A stretch of 35,631 bases of DNA from a virus: the IMG/VR virus record IMGVR_UViG_3300021478_000081, positions 1 through 35,631 of that record; one strand, given 5' to 3'. The position numbers were made by a program, and so were the translations under genes. The first letter of the stretch is position 1; each line of letters starts with the position of its first letter. The notes under the pieces are model-generated. The model worked only from the letters and a program-made list of their open reading frames with translations, was not told the origin of the DNA and did not search any database. Positions 20,192 through 29,188 of this stretch are shown one piece after another.

Positions 20192-21601
20192 TCATTCAAA
20201 TTTACGTAATACAAAATTTTTTGCGGTTTCTGCAATCTTGCTTTTAGGAATCATTAAATAAGCGGCTAGGCCTAAAAGTGCATTTCTATATGGCTTGAAT
20301 TTCATATATCTTCTGTAGTCATTTCTGCCTTGTCTTAATAATTCAGATTGTTCAAGCATTCCTTTTTTGATCATGTCTTTATGCATATCATCCAAAAGAG
20401 CATTGGCAGCATTAACACCAGCGCGCCCTTTTTCTCGTTGTGCAGACATAAAATCTCTTTGTCTTTTTCTTGATATTTTTCCTAAATCAGATTGGAGCTT
20501 AAAAAGCTTGCTGTAGTCTCCTGTGTGTGCTGCGTCTACCAAATCACGATAAGCTGTATCATCAGGAAAGTATTTTCGCGTATCTTCTATCAATTGCGGA
20601 TTCACATCTAATGCTGCTGGTATCTTCATCTTTTCTGTAACATTATGGGGTTCATTTATCAAATCTAAATCATGATAACCAACCTTACTTATATATTTTG
20701 GCGGTATAGGCTGTTTAGTTCCAAATATCTGCGCGCTTTCATGGCCGCGAGGAGCAATAAAATTGCCTGTATTTTGCGGATGTAGATAATTATTAATCTC
20801 ACTTCTTGGCATAGTTATACGGAGCAGGTCTGGTTCTTCTGAAACTCTTGCACCATATTCCAGTCCTGCGGGAGCAGAATTTGTTAAAGTAGCGTAATCC
20901 TGGGCATGGCGTTTTGGGGTAAGCCCATTTTCTAATATTTTATTGGCGAAATCTTCAGAAGTACCATGATATAAATTTACATTTTCATTGCCCTCTAAAT
21001 CCTTTAAGGCGTTCATCTGGTTTTCTAATATATTTAATTTCTTTGCACCACCTTTTCTTGTAAAATGAGGTATCCTGTTTAATAAAGAAGTCAGAGTCAT
21101 TAAGTTTAGAACATTTCCCCCAATGCCCCTTCCCAAAGCCTCTCCAGGATATTGTGGTTCACCAAATGTATTTTGAATAGCGGGCGTAATATCATGACCA
21201 ACAGGGAACTTGCCGGCCCATTCTTCTGGGAGCAAATGCAATCTATTTACAGCATAGTCAACAATGTTCCTGGGCAACCTATTGATAGCTTGACCGCCCT
21301 CCAAAGCTCCTGCCAGAACTTGGCCGGCTCTATGTAAGGGATGTCTTACAACTTCCATGGGGTTTAAGAACGCAGGAACTTCGGTTTTTGCGGACTGATA
21401 AGCAGCGGGCAATGTTTTAGTTACAAAGTTATAACCACTTTTGGCCAAGTCGGTTGCAATCCTAGGGGAAGCGTAAAATGCAGAGGTTATTAGGCTTTCA
21501 GGTGATTCTTCTTCAAGAAAATCTATAGGATCTCTTTTAGTGGTATTTTGTGTTTTAAATTGATCAGCCAGAAAGTCAATGGGCTCTCTTTTAGCCTTCA
21601 T
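20192..21601 (-). CDS. Ejection-like protein (gp16 position) with ART-like segment
   Basis: 469 aa, in the position of P22 gp16 and probably injected with DNA. The N-terminus carries a duplicated KR(E/D)PIDFL motif (residues 4-12 and 22-30). Residues ~90-185 are helical and partly hydrophobic. Residues 209-312 (NLYHGTSEDFANKILENGL, SAPAGLEYGARVSEEPDLLR, then PIPPKYISKVG) resemble an ADP-ribosyltransferase fold: YHGTS with H212, and a terminal (E/Q)...PIPPxYI segment. The catalytic third residue is uncertain (E288 or Q291). The C-terminal part is helical and basic. It could modify a host protein on entry, or the fold may be inactive. It overlaps the upstream gene by 11 bp. Confidence 0.55.
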   Translation of the reverse strand: MKAKREPIDFLADQFKTQNTTKRDPIDFLEEESPESLITSAFYASPRIATDLAKSGYNFVTKTLPAAYQSAKTEVPAFLNPMEVVRHPLHRAGQVLAGALEGGQAINRLPRNIVDYAVNRLHLLPEEWAGKFPVGHDITPAIQNTFGEPQYPGEALGRGIGGNVLNLMTLTSLLNRIPHFTRKGGAKKLNILENQMNALKDLEGNENVNLYHGTSEDFANKILENGLTPKRHAQDYATLTNSAPAGLEYGARVSEEPDLLRITMPRSEINNYLHPQNTGNFIAPRGHESAQIFGTKQPIPPKYISKVGYHDLDLINEPHNVTEKMKIPAALDVNPQLIEDTRKYFPDDTAYRDLVDAAHTGDYSKLFKLQSDLGKISRKRQRDFMSAQREKGRAGVNAANALLDDMHKDMIKKGMLEQSELLRQGRNDYRRYMKFKPYRNALLGLAAYLMIPKSKIAETAKNFVLRKFE

Positions 21602-22919
21602 ATTTGATCCCCTTGGCTTTCAGGAGCTCTTTAATTTCTTCCGGTGACTTATTGTGCTTCTTTGCCATATGCTTAATGTCATCTATGGTCGCTATTTTTT
21701 GAGGATGCACTAATCTATTTACTTCTTTTTCTATCTTGGATACATCAACTCTTTTATTTGCTTCTTCCACAGCATCGGTCAAGCTCATAGGGTTTTTATT
21801 TCTCGTGTCCATTAACTTGGTGATAATCTGGTTCTTTTGATAGGCAATTTTATTTAGTTCTTTAAGAGAGCGTGCCTTTCCTCGTAAGGCCTCAATAGTG
21901 TCATTTTCAGATGGCTTTAATCCTGAAGCAAAATTGAACTCACGTCCTGTTGCGGGCCCTCTAAAAGAATTTACAGTTGCCTGTGCATATTGCCTTATAT
22001 CACCTATAAACTTTTCAATTTTTTCTTTTTCTTCTGCTGTACCTAGGACTTTTAAAGCACTAAGTTGTTTGCTTTGAAATGCTGGTATCTTAGCTCTCAT
22101 GCTCTCAAAAATAGGATCGTTAAAGTCCTTAATGATGGCATCAAGGTTTGTTGAAGCAGCATTCAAGGCTAAATTCTGTTTTCCAATGTCAGTAACAACA
22201 TGGGCGTTAAGCTTACCTGTCTCTTTTCCTTGAGCTACACCCTGTTCATAGCCTGCTTCATTTTGCTGATAAGAGCGGGGCGTTTCTGCTCTATTAAGTG
22301 CCTCTAAGGATGCTGCCTGTTGTGGCGTAACAGGAGTCATAGAATCACCATTTTCATCCACTATGGTCCCATTTTCGTCAACGGCCGCACCTTTAGGGAG
22401 CTCGTTTGTCTGTGGTTGATTAGTAGGTTGTGGTTGTGTCGACGGTTGATTAAATACATTTCCGCCTTGTTGTGGCATAGACTGCTGTCCGGCATTGGCT
22501 AACGGGTTATTATTTTGTTCTGGATGCACCATGCTTTTAAATTTGTCAAAGAGCCATGCCAATGGGTTTTGATGTTGTTGCCCTTGGCTCCCATATCTTT
22601 CTAACATTCTTTGGTTCAATGTGTTTATTAAGGGATTGCCATTCAATCCCGCATTCTGTACGCGTTCAACAAGAGACTTTAGCACTGGATCGGATGTATT
22701 CCCCTTGAATCCCGCATCCTGCAATATCTTGGCTATATATTGTGGGCCAACATTGTTTGCGTAAGCCGCTTGTGATGCAGCTTGTGCTAGCAGTGATTCT
22801 GGCGCATATTCTGCCTTTGCTTCATTGTAGCGGCGTTGTGCCATAAGGTTTTTAAGTGCGTTCCCTCGGCTAGCACCGCTTACAAAATCTTCAAATTCAC
22901 TTGGTAATGGTAATGGCAT
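21591..22919 (-). CDS. Putative DNA ejection protein (gp20 position)
   Basis: 442 aa. It has a helical N-terminus, a long Gln/Asn/Pro-rich linker (residues ~115-220), then helices (DAIIKDFNDPIFESMRAKIP, REFNFASGLKPSENDTIEAL) and a basic C-terminus. This helix-linker-helix architecture and its place between the two other ejection-like genes match P22 gp20. No enzymatic motif was seen. It would form part of the trans-envelope conduit. Confidence 0.55.
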   Translation of the reverse strand: MPLPLPSEFEDFVSGASRGNALKNLMAQRRYNEAKAEYAPESLLAQAASQAAYANNVGPQYIAKILQDAGFKGNTSDPVLKSLVERVQNAGLNGNPLINTLNQRMLERYGSQGQQHQNPLAWLFDKFKSMVHPEQNNNPLANAGQQSMPQQGGNVFNQPSTQPQPTNQPQTNELPKGAAVDENGTIVDENGDSMTPVTPQQAASLEALNRAETPRSYQQNEAGYEQGVAQGKETGKLNAHVVTDIGKQNLALNAASTNLDAIIKDFNDPIFESMRAKIPAFQSKQLSALKVLGTAEEKEKIEKFIGDIRQYAQATVNSFRGPATGREFNFASGLKPSENDTIEALRGKARSLKELNKIAYQKNQIITKLMDTRNKNPMSLTDAVEEANKRVDVSKIEKEVNRLVHPQKIATIDDIKHMAKKHNKSPEEIKELLKAKGIKYEG

Positions 22920-22928
22920 TTTAGTCCC

Positions 22929-23525
22929 TTAAAAAAACATGTTAAAAAGGCCGCCCCACAAATTGCTTTGATCGTGCTGGCGCCCTTTTTCAGCACCAAA
23001 GGCCGCATTGCCCATATTGTTGCCATTGTTGCTGTATAGATTGGTAAGAGAGTTGGCGGAATTCTGACCAGTATTAATAAGGTTTTGGAGGCCTTGCCCA
23101 TATTGAGTGTTTATGCCAAGCACATTTTGCAGCCAAGTGTTCATATCGCCAGATGATATGTTGTTGGCGTTTTGCTGCAACTGCTGGGCCATTGCCGAAC
23201 TTCCTGAGAGTCCATTTGCTGAGGCAAAATTGTTTCCTGCATTTATATTTTGTGTTTGAAGGTTATGCGCATATGGACTTTCGTTATATTGTCCCATTAA
23301 GTCATTGATAAACTTTGTGGGATCTTGTTGTCCAGTAAGCCAATTCTGATAACCTGGTATAGCTCCTGCTCCTGCATTGAAAAAAGGGGCGTTTACTTGT
23401 GCGCCTTTGTTTGTCCAATCCTGATACTGCTGTGCAGCTTTATCATAAGGCTTACCAGAATTGCCAAATAGGCCATTTAAAAACTGGCCAGCACCACCCC
23501 AAAAACCACCACCATTAAAATCCAT
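22929..23525 (-). CDS. Putative DNA ejection protein (gp7 position)
   Basis: 198 aa, very rich in Asn, Gln and Gly. It begins MDFNGGGFWGGAGQFLNGLF and contains DKAAQQYQDWTNKGAQVNAP, which resembles small phage injection proteins. It lies first in the ejection set after the gp10-like gene. The ribosome site AAGGA lies in the loop of an ATCAC/GTGAT hairpin (23523-23540). Confidence 0.55.
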   Translation of the reverse strand: MDFNGGGFWGGAGQFLNGLFGNSGKPYDKAAQQYQDWTNKGAQVNAPFFNAGAGAIPGYQNWLTGQQDPTKFINDLMGQYNESPYAHNLQTQNINAGNNFASANGLSGSSAMAQQLQQNANNISSGDMNTWLQNVLGINTQYGQGLQNLINTGQNSANSLTNLYSNNGNNMGNAAFGAEKGRQHDQSNLWGGLFNMFF

Positions 23526-23551
23526 ATCACGGTTCCTTGTGATTGTTTAAA

Positions 23552-23851
23552 TCAAATAATCAAGTTCCACTGTCCAACGCCTGCCGTTACCTTCCAAATC
23601 TGTAGTTGCGCCGTACGCGGCATTCCTGGAAGGCTCGTATTAAACACATAAATCATTTGCCCTTCCACAGGGTTTTGTATTGCATCTTGCTGAGCTTGAG
23701 TTAGCACAGGCACAAACATCCCACTTTGGGACAAATAACCCTGTAATGTTTCAACAAACGTGGCCATAAAATCAGCCCACATACTGCTTAGGTAAATTTC
23801 ATCCCTTATTACTGGGTCATACGTTGGGAAGTTATCAAAGTCTCTAGCCAT
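23552..23851 (-). CDS. Small virion protein after gp10-like plug (99 aa)
   Basis: 99 aa: a helical N-terminus (VIRDEIYLSSMWADFMATFV), then beta-rich NPVEGQMIYVFNTSLPGM and a WKVTAGVGQWNLII end, a pattern common in phage tail/fibre small proteins. It occupies the P22 gene 26 (needle) position but lacks the long coiled coil, so it is not clearly a needle. Confidence 0.5.
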   Translation of the reverse strand: MARDFDNFPTYDPVIRDEIYLSSMWADFMATFVETLQGYLSQSGMFVPVLTQAQQDAIQNPVEGQMIYVFNTSLPGMPRTAQLQIWKVTAGVGQWNLII

Positions 23852-23853
23852 GA

Positions 23854-25722
23854 TTACTCCGGCAACATTTCAAAGGCCCATGCAGCTCCAAGTACTACAA
23901 ACTGAATCGTATTAAAAAATTCAATCTTTGGCGTATATCCTTGGCCACGTGGGGTTGTTCCTAACTTTCTCCAAACGGTACGAAAAGTTAGCTCACCTAA
24001 TTTACCCATATTTCCTTGTAGTCGGTTTCCATAGGTTTGTCCGCCATCTTTTGAAATGGATAGAAAAACAACGGGTTGCCCTCCTCCTATGACCTGTCCT
24101 TGGTCTAATATAATGTCTATGCTTGATTCTGTAGTAATTGTTACACCTGTTTCGGCTAATAAATCCACATCAATTATTGTTTCTATGTCTTCTTGGCCTT
24201 GTACGAGATCTAACTGAAACCTATCTACTCGAAGTCTGTTATATCCATCTGGCGTCATTTGTTTACCAATACGCATACGCTTTATTGCTTCGCCGTTGTT
24301 CGTAGACACGCTACTATCAACCATATAAAAAAGAGTCTGTTTGTAGTCAGCGTAATAGTTTACCCCGTCAAAATAGGCATGCGATTGTGCGGGGTGCCTA
24401 TCGCCGCTTAATACCTCTTCTTCATGCCATAAAACGTCTTGTGGTGTGCTCATTGTCACATTTAGCACATAGGTATGGTTTGCAAGGGTAAAGTTTAATC
24501 TATAGAAAATAAGCCCATTTTCCTTGATTAATACACCTCTTGCATCTGCCACTCCTGTTAAGGGATCGGCAGCATATTGCGCCAACTGGAAGTCAAGCGC
24601 ACGGTTACTTACTAGCAGTGATTCAGTACCTCGAACCTCCATGACACCTGCTAAGCCGTCACGGTCTTGCGCTAAGAAGAACATCCGGTCAAACCCAACC
24701 TGCACGCTTCCTAATGCGGGCGTCCCAACCTCCATAAGTAATGAATTGTTGCGCCTTATGGGCAGGTTTGTGCCAATTCCTGCGTTTTCCCACACTTCCG
24801 TAAAGTTCGCAGAAAAAAAGAATATTCTGCGGTGTAATGTTCGGCATGCCACGATATTACCTGGATGGCTTGTAATCGTGCCTAATTGTAACTGCCCATT
24901 ATTCGTGACAAATATGGGCGCGGTCCCGGTGGTTGCAAACGTTATTGCCGTTCCACCAGGAGTTGTGGATATTGTAAACGTTGTGCTATTTACAACGCTT
25001 TTAACATAATAGGTTACGCCCTTTGATATTGCGGGTGTGCCTACGGGCAATGTCCCACTTCCATTAAATTGTATGGGCGTTCCAACCTGATAATTAAGTG
25101 TTGTTCCTGTACTTAATACCAAGTTAGGCGATGCCCCGCTTGTAGCCACAAACGCGTTTCCGGTACCACTTGTAAAGTCAGGCCCCCAAACAAGCCCCTG
25201 GTTAAACATAGACATTTGAAACTGATTTGTGCCGCCGTGGGCTACTATAAAAAAACCGTCTATGTAGCAAACATCTATTGGGTTTGCAGGAAAGCTCGTG
25301 TCTGTTATTGGTTCAAAAAGGCTCGTCTGGGTGTCATAAATCCAACCTTGCGTGCCATCTACAAAAATTACCTGGAAGGTATTCGCATCAATTCCAACAT
25401 AGCTTGATGCCCCTACTCCTGGGTTAATTGTTCCGATTTTAGTCGTCATCAAAAACCCGGTTGTTCCTGTAATTCTAAATACTGATGTTCCAAATACCTG
25501 ATAAATACTATCCCCAAATGTGAAGGTATTGCGCGACCCGCCTGTCTCCGTGCCGAAGTCCAAATCTACATCCACAATGCCTGCGGTTGACAGTAACACC
25601 TTTGGCTTCTTAGCCTCTGGATCGATATATTCAAACAAGTTTACGGTGCGCTCAGCAGATATTTCGCTTACTCTTTGGTTGTTGTAGCTCCCTACTATTT
25701 GATAGTCTTCTGCTTTCGTCAT
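23854..25722 (-). CDS. Packaged-DNA stabilisation protein (P22 gp10-like)
   Basis: 622 aa. It begins DYQIVGSYNNQRVSEISAER, TVNLFEYIDPEAKKPKVLLS, the opening typical of gp10/Phage_stabilise hub proteins. Later repeats (FDRMFFLAQDRDGLAGVMEV) and a C-terminal beta domain fit the beta-propeller hub. It is about 150 residues longer than P22 gp10 (472). Part of the excess is an inserted Ig-like segment at about residues 180-290 (LNYQVGTPIQFNGSGTLPVG, VTYYVKSVVNSTTFTISTTP). Placed after gp4, it seals the portal vertex. Confidence 0.75.
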   Translation of the reverse strand: MTKAEDYQIVGSYNNQRVSEISAERTVNLFEYIDPEAKKPKVLLSTAGIVDVDLDFGTETGGSRNTFTFGDSIYQVFGTSVFRITGTTGFLMTTKIGTINPGVGASSYVGIDANTFQVIFVDGTQGWIYDTQTSLFEPITDTSFPANPIDVCYIDGFFIVAHGGTNQFQMSMFNQGLVWGPDFTSGTGNAFVATSGASPNLVLSTGTTLNYQVGTPIQFNGSGTLPVGTPAISKGVTYYVKSVVNSTTFTISTTPGGTAITFATTGTAPIFVTNNGQLQLGTITSHPGNIVACRTLHRRIFFFSANFTEVWENAGIGTNLPIRRNNSLLMEVGTPALGSVQVGFDRMFFLAQDRDGLAGVMEVRGTESLLVSNRALDFQLAQYAADPLTGVADARGVLIKENGLIFYRLNFTLANHTYVLNVTMSTPQDVLWHEEEVLSGDRHPAQSHAYFDGVNYYADYKQTLFYMVDSSVSTNNGEAIKRMRIGKQMTPDGYNRLRVDRFQLDLVQGQEDIETIIDVDLLAETGVTITTESSIDIILDQGQVIGGGQPVVFLSISKDGGQTYGNRLQGNMGKLGELTFRTVWRKLGTTPRGQGYTPKIEFFNTIQFVVLGAAWAFEMLPE

Positions 25723-25723
25723 A

Positions 25724-26458
25724 TTAGTAAGCCAATATATTTTGCCAGTAGAAAGGCTCTGGCCTGCTTAAAATAGCGCTCTCACGAATAGTTATATCTG
25801 TTTCATTCGCGTTCTTAATCACGTTGTAATAATCGTTATATTCTTCCTCTGATGTTTCAGGCCAATTTCCAGAGGGATAATAGGACAGAAACTTTCGTGC
25901 TAGGGCATACTTTAAAAATCCATAATAAAATGGTGGAAGCGCTGATAAACTTTGATTTTCAACTAAAGTATCTATCATGCATTTAACACCCAATAGACAA
26001 GGATAAGGCTGATCGGGTGCGGGATATGTAGTCACAAAGCTTTCTAGTGCTTGCTTGTCTAAGAAGATAAATCCGGGGCGTGTGTTAAGGGGTAAAAGGC
26101 GTGTAACGCCGAAATATTGCGCCTTATTAATTATCTTCATAGGATAGATAATGCCCTGGCCTGTACCCGGGACTGTATAATTTGCAAAGCTCAAATCCAG
26201 CACTCGGTCTGCAACTATATCTGCTGGCGTTATATCACTTATAGAATAGGTTGCCTGTCCTGGCACAAAGGTAAAAGATATTTCGGTCAAAAATGGCACA
26301 TAAATACTATCACTTGAAAACTTAGTCAAAAGTTCATTAGTTAGCTCTAGTCCAGACGAAAGCATAAACGCATCTGGTGTTTCACCAACGCCTAATTCAC
26401 CTATGAGGTAGAGGGAGTTTATGATTAAGTCATTTACTGTTTTAGTAAGTTGGGCCAT
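25724..26458 (-). CDS. Head-completion/tail accessory factor (P22 gp4-like)
   Basis: 244 aa. It begins AQLTKTVNDLIINSLYLIGE, LGVGETPDAFMLSSGLELTN, a helical pattern typical of gp4 proteins, and contains FLTEISFTFVPGQATYSIS. It lies directly before the gp10-like gene (ACTAATATG spacing), as in P22. It binds below the portal and is needed for tail assembly. Confidence 0.7.
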   Translation of the reverse strand: MAQLTKTVNDLIINSLYLIGELGVGETPDAFMLSSGLELTNELLTKFSSDSIYVPFLTEISFTFVPGQATYSISDITPADIVADRVLDLSFANYTVPGTGQGIIYPMKIINKAQYFGVTRLLPLNTRPGFIFLDKQALESFVTTYPAPDQPYPCLLGVKCMIDTLVENQSLSALPPFYYGFLKYALARKFLSYYPSGNWPETSEEEYNDYYNVIKNANETDITIRESAILSRPEPFYWQNILAY

Positions 26459-26473
26459 TAGACGTCCTTGTGT

Positions 26474-26519
26474 CGAAAAAAATACGAAACGTGTACATGT
26501 TTTTGAGACGTGTACACGT
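26474..26519 (-). terminator. Terminator-like attenuator downstream of the coat gene block
   Basis: On the minus strand ACGTGTACACGT / ACATGTACACGT (26508-26519 and 26489-26500) form a stem with about 11 of 12 pairs and a CTCAAAA loop, followed by TTCGTATTTTTTTC. The stem also contains the perfect palindrome GACGTGTACACGTC (26507-26520). It lies between the coat plus two small genes and the gp4-like gene, so it should set a high coat to low connector ratio. Confidence 0.65.
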
Positions 26520-26526
26520 CATCGAC

Positions 26527-26730
26527 TTATTTCACCGGGAAGCAGTCATCAATGCCTTTTGTGAGATCGCGGGCAAACTCTTGTGCATTCGCACCATCAT
26601 TACTCATGTAGGCGCAGAAATCTTTCATTTCTGCTGGCACCTTTGGGCGACCACCCATCATTGTGCGCATTCTCATTTGTTCGCGCTTAACAAAAGCGTT
26701 ATTGCTTTCTACCATTTTGTCTTCTTTCAT
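26527..26730 (-). CDS. Small late protein (67 aa)
   Basis: Met/Lys-rich N-terminus (ESNNAFVKREQMRMRTMMGG), then VPAEMKDFCAYMSNDGANAQ. ATGA overlap with the preceding gene. It sits between coat and gp4 on the late strand. No family was recognised. Confidence 0.55.
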   Translation of the reverse strand: MKEDKMVESNNAFVKREQMRMRTMMGGRPKVPAEMKDFCAYMSNDGANAQEFARDLTKGIDDCFPVK

Positions 26731-26921
26731 TTTGTTCCCCTTTGTTTTTGGGTGCGTACAACTGGTTTTTGGTCGTGCTCTATTTCCTCTGCTACTTTTT
26801 CGCGATACTCGCGTGCCTTTTTAGGGCAATCAAACCAAGCACCAGTCGCTTTTAATCTAGTTGCTTCGTCATCCTCAACGACGCGCATTTTGTCGAGAGG
26901 ATGATATACACATGTAAGCAT
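26727..26921 (-). CDS. Small late protein (64 aa)
   Basis: MLTCVYHPLDKMRVVEDDEA, TGAWFDCPKKAREYREKVAE. The CxxH and DCP pattern could bind zinc. Ten bases after the coat stop, with AAGGAG upstream; likely co-expressed with coat. No function known. Confidence 0.55.
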   Translation of the reverse strand: MLTCVYHPLDKMRVVEDDEATRLKATGAWFDCPKKAREYREKVAEEIEHDQKPVVRTQKQRGTK

Positions 26922-26930
26922 GCTTGCTCC

Positions 26931-28142
26931 TTAAGACAACACTCTAACGGCGTATTGTGGATGCCAGCTAAAGCCACACAAAAGGTCAATACGCATATAG
27001 TTTTGATACCCTAAGATGTCACCTGTTTGGGTAACAGCCAAAGACAGGCCTGTTTCAGGATCGATTGCCACTGAGGCATAAGGTACTTGCAGTTTGTACA
27101 ATGGAGGACAAACAATATCGATGCCTCTGGATGGATAGGCCACATTTACGTTATGGCTTCCGACCATGGTGACCGCTGCATCATCAGGCACGGCATTGCT
27201 AACGTTACGGTTAGGGTTTGTGGTGTCTGATATGATGCTAGGACTTACAGTAACGGTTATATTTCCGCCGCCGTCAGAGCTTGCGGGCGCTGTAATTACC
27301 CATTGCATGTTCTGGCCTGTATCACCACGTCCCACTGGGTTTACAGAGTCAACACCAGCAATAGAAATCACGTCCCCTGGAAGGAAGTAATTAGTAATAC
27401 CTGTTGTTGCGCCATCCATAACAATCGTGCTGCCTGAACTTACGGCACCATTTACAAGGAGTGCATCTGAAGAATGTAGTGTGGGTCCTGCTCCTGCGAC
27501 ATGGTGTTTAATGTTCTGTGACTGGAAAATGTCAAAATAGGACAAGTGTCCAATGGCAGAAGATCGCACGATGTCTTCGTTAAATACAGGGGTAAAGTTA
27601 TTTAACAGAGCGCCTTTTAAACTTGAGCCATCGCGAACAGTCATGGCTAAATAGGCATCAGATGCAATGTTAACGCCTTGCTCTAGGAGCTTGGCACCCG
27701 CGGTATCAACTGTTGTAAATGAGTTAATACTAACGCCTGCGGTCCCTGTAAAGAAGTTAAGAGAAAGTTCTGCGGCTCCTCCTATGTCCTTTTCCATCTG
27801 GGTAATAATTTCCTGGATGGCAGGAGCAATAAAAAGGCGTGAGAAGTCTTCTATACGTAGAGACAAGTCTTGAATTGTATAGGCGATAAGTGCGTGATAT
27901 TGGTGTGCTATTACAATTGTTTCAACTGTCTCTATGATTGATTGAGGAGTCGCAACAGAACCGTCACCTACAATAAAGTGGTTTTGGCGTCTTACTTGCA
28001 GTGTGTCGCCTATTTTATAGCCTGATGACACAAAGTCATCTTGATAAATTCGGCTTGCAGTCATTACAAAGGGCGCATTATTCGCGAACATAGCGAGTGC
28101 GGTATTACTGACTAGGTCAGTAGTAATAAATTGGTTTGTCAT
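26931..28142 (-). CDS. Major capsid protein (P22 coat-like)
   Basis: 403 aa (P22 gp5 has 430). The N-terminal arm and spine (DLVSNTALAMFANNAPFVMT, then IVIAHQYHALIAYTIQDLSL) fit the P22 coat family. The middle beta-rich insertion (SGSTIVMDGATTGITNYFLP, QNMQWVITAPASSDGGGNIT) fits the telokin-like I-domain. It follows scaffold, as in P22. Confidence 0.8.
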   Translation of the reverse strand: MTNQFITTDLVSNTALAMFANNAPFVMTASRIYQDDFVSSGYKIGDTLQVRRQNHFIVGDGSVATPQSIIETVETIVIAHQYHALIAYTIQDLSLRIEDFSRLFIAPAIQEIITQMEKDIGGAAELSLNFFTGTAGVSINSFTTVDTAGAKLLEQGVNIASDAYLAMTVRDGSSLKGALLNNFTPVFNEDIVRSSAIGHLSYFDIFQSQNIKHHVAGAGPTLHSSDALLVNGAVSSGSTIVMDGATTGITNYFLPGDVISIAGVDSVNPVGRGDTGQNMQWVITAPASSDGGGNITVTVSPSIISDTTNPNRNVSNAVPDDAAVTMVGSHNVNVAYPSRGIDIVCPPLYKLQVPYASVAIDPETGLSLAVTQTGDILGYQNYMRIDLLCGFSWHPQYAVRVLS

Positions 28143-28214
28143 TGGTCAGGTCTCCATTAGTCCTTTAATGGCACCTGGTTGTTTAGGGCTATAGAGTTTT
28201 ATCCTTAAAACCCG

Positions 28215-29030
28215 TTACTTCCATGTGCCAGCTTTCATCCTTGCCCTAATAACGCTGGGAGGAGTCTTGTCTGTAATGGCACCGTGTGAAGAGGCGGGCG
28301 TTGCTTTGATTTGGCCTATTGGATTTGATCTCGAAGCCTGTGATGACGGTTTCCCGTTTCCACCCATCAAAGAAAACGACAGCTTGTTCACTTCGCGTGC
28401 CTGGTCTAGGGGATGGAGTTTTGAGATCCGTTCAAGCTCTGAGCGGTTTTTACCGAGTTTGTAAGCAACATCAGCAGGATTTTCAACAAGGAGAAGCGCG
28501 TCTCGAATATGGGGCGTAAAAGGCACGTCCTGTCCTCGTACTACTTCGTCAAAGTCATCAAATCTCTCGCCTGCATGGTCAAACTCATCGTTTAAGCGTT
28601 GATATTGCTTATGAACGTGTGCTTGGCGTTCAAGTTCTTTAGCTTGACGCTCTTCGTGCTCTTTGGCACCCAATGCAAAGCGTACTGCATGTTGTATTTT
28701 CTCCTCTTCGCTCATGCTAGGCGGCGATGGCTGCCCAGGTGAGGGATAGGGAGGTGGTGCATAAGGCGTACCCATTGGGTTTGTGGAGTCGCTACTTGCC
28801 ATCATTGAGTGCATTTGCGCCATATTTTCGCGCAACTCTCTCATTTCTCGGCTGTGCTTTCTCGCCTGTGCGTGTAGACGCTTTTGCATCGATTTGGACA
28901 TGTCCTCATCATGCTCTTGACCTGATTCCTCTGCTTCCTGCTCGGATTCAAATCCGGGGTCTACCGCCCCACTGCGTTCGTTCTCATTGTCACCGCTTAA
29001 TTCTTCGGCTAGCTGGTTTTCATCAACCAT
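28215..29030 (-). CDS. Scaffolding protein
   Basis: 271 aa. Acidic N-terminus, long charged helices with MSKSMQKRLHAQARKHSREM and EEEKIQHAVRFALGAKEHEE, and a Pro-rich spacer. The C-terminus has a basic helix (PPSVIRARMKAG) that could bind coat. Its location between portal and coat is diagnostic, as P22 gp8 (303 aa). No protease gene was seen, so the scaffold probably exits intact. Confidence 0.7.
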   Translation of the reverse strand: MVDENQLAEELSGDNENERSGAVDPGFESEQEAEESGQEHDEDMSKSMQKRLHAQARKHSREMRELRENMAQMHSMMASSDSTNPMGTPYAPPPYPSPGQPSPPSMSEEEKIQHAVRFALGAKEHEERQAKELERQAHVHKQYQRLNDEFDHAGERFDDFDEVVRGQDVPFTPHIRDALLLVENPADVAYKLGKNRSELERISKLHPLDQAREVNKLSFSLMGGNGKPSSQASRSNPIGQIKATPASSHGAITDKTPPSVIRARMKAGTWK

Positions 29031-29039
29031 AATCTCAAC

Positions 29040-29188
29040 TACTCCATGTCAATATCTTTCGATATCTAGCCATTCGGTTGGCGTATACCCTAGGCCATAA
29101 GGCGGCCTGAAACCCTAGGGGATTCCTTCCCCTGATAGGGATATTATGACGGAGTTTTATGTTGAAAATTACCCCACATATACGACCT
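29040..29188 (-). other. Structured gap between portal and scaffold genes
   Basis: Read on the minus strand, the gap has CCCTA/TAGGG enclosing AGGGG/CCCCT, then AGGCC/GGCCT, then a GAAA-tetraloop hairpin ATATC-GAAA-GATAT at about 29053-29066. None has a U-tract. Could be an RNA processing or translation-control element separating portal from scaffold synthesis. No coding frame is visible. Confidence 0.4.
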
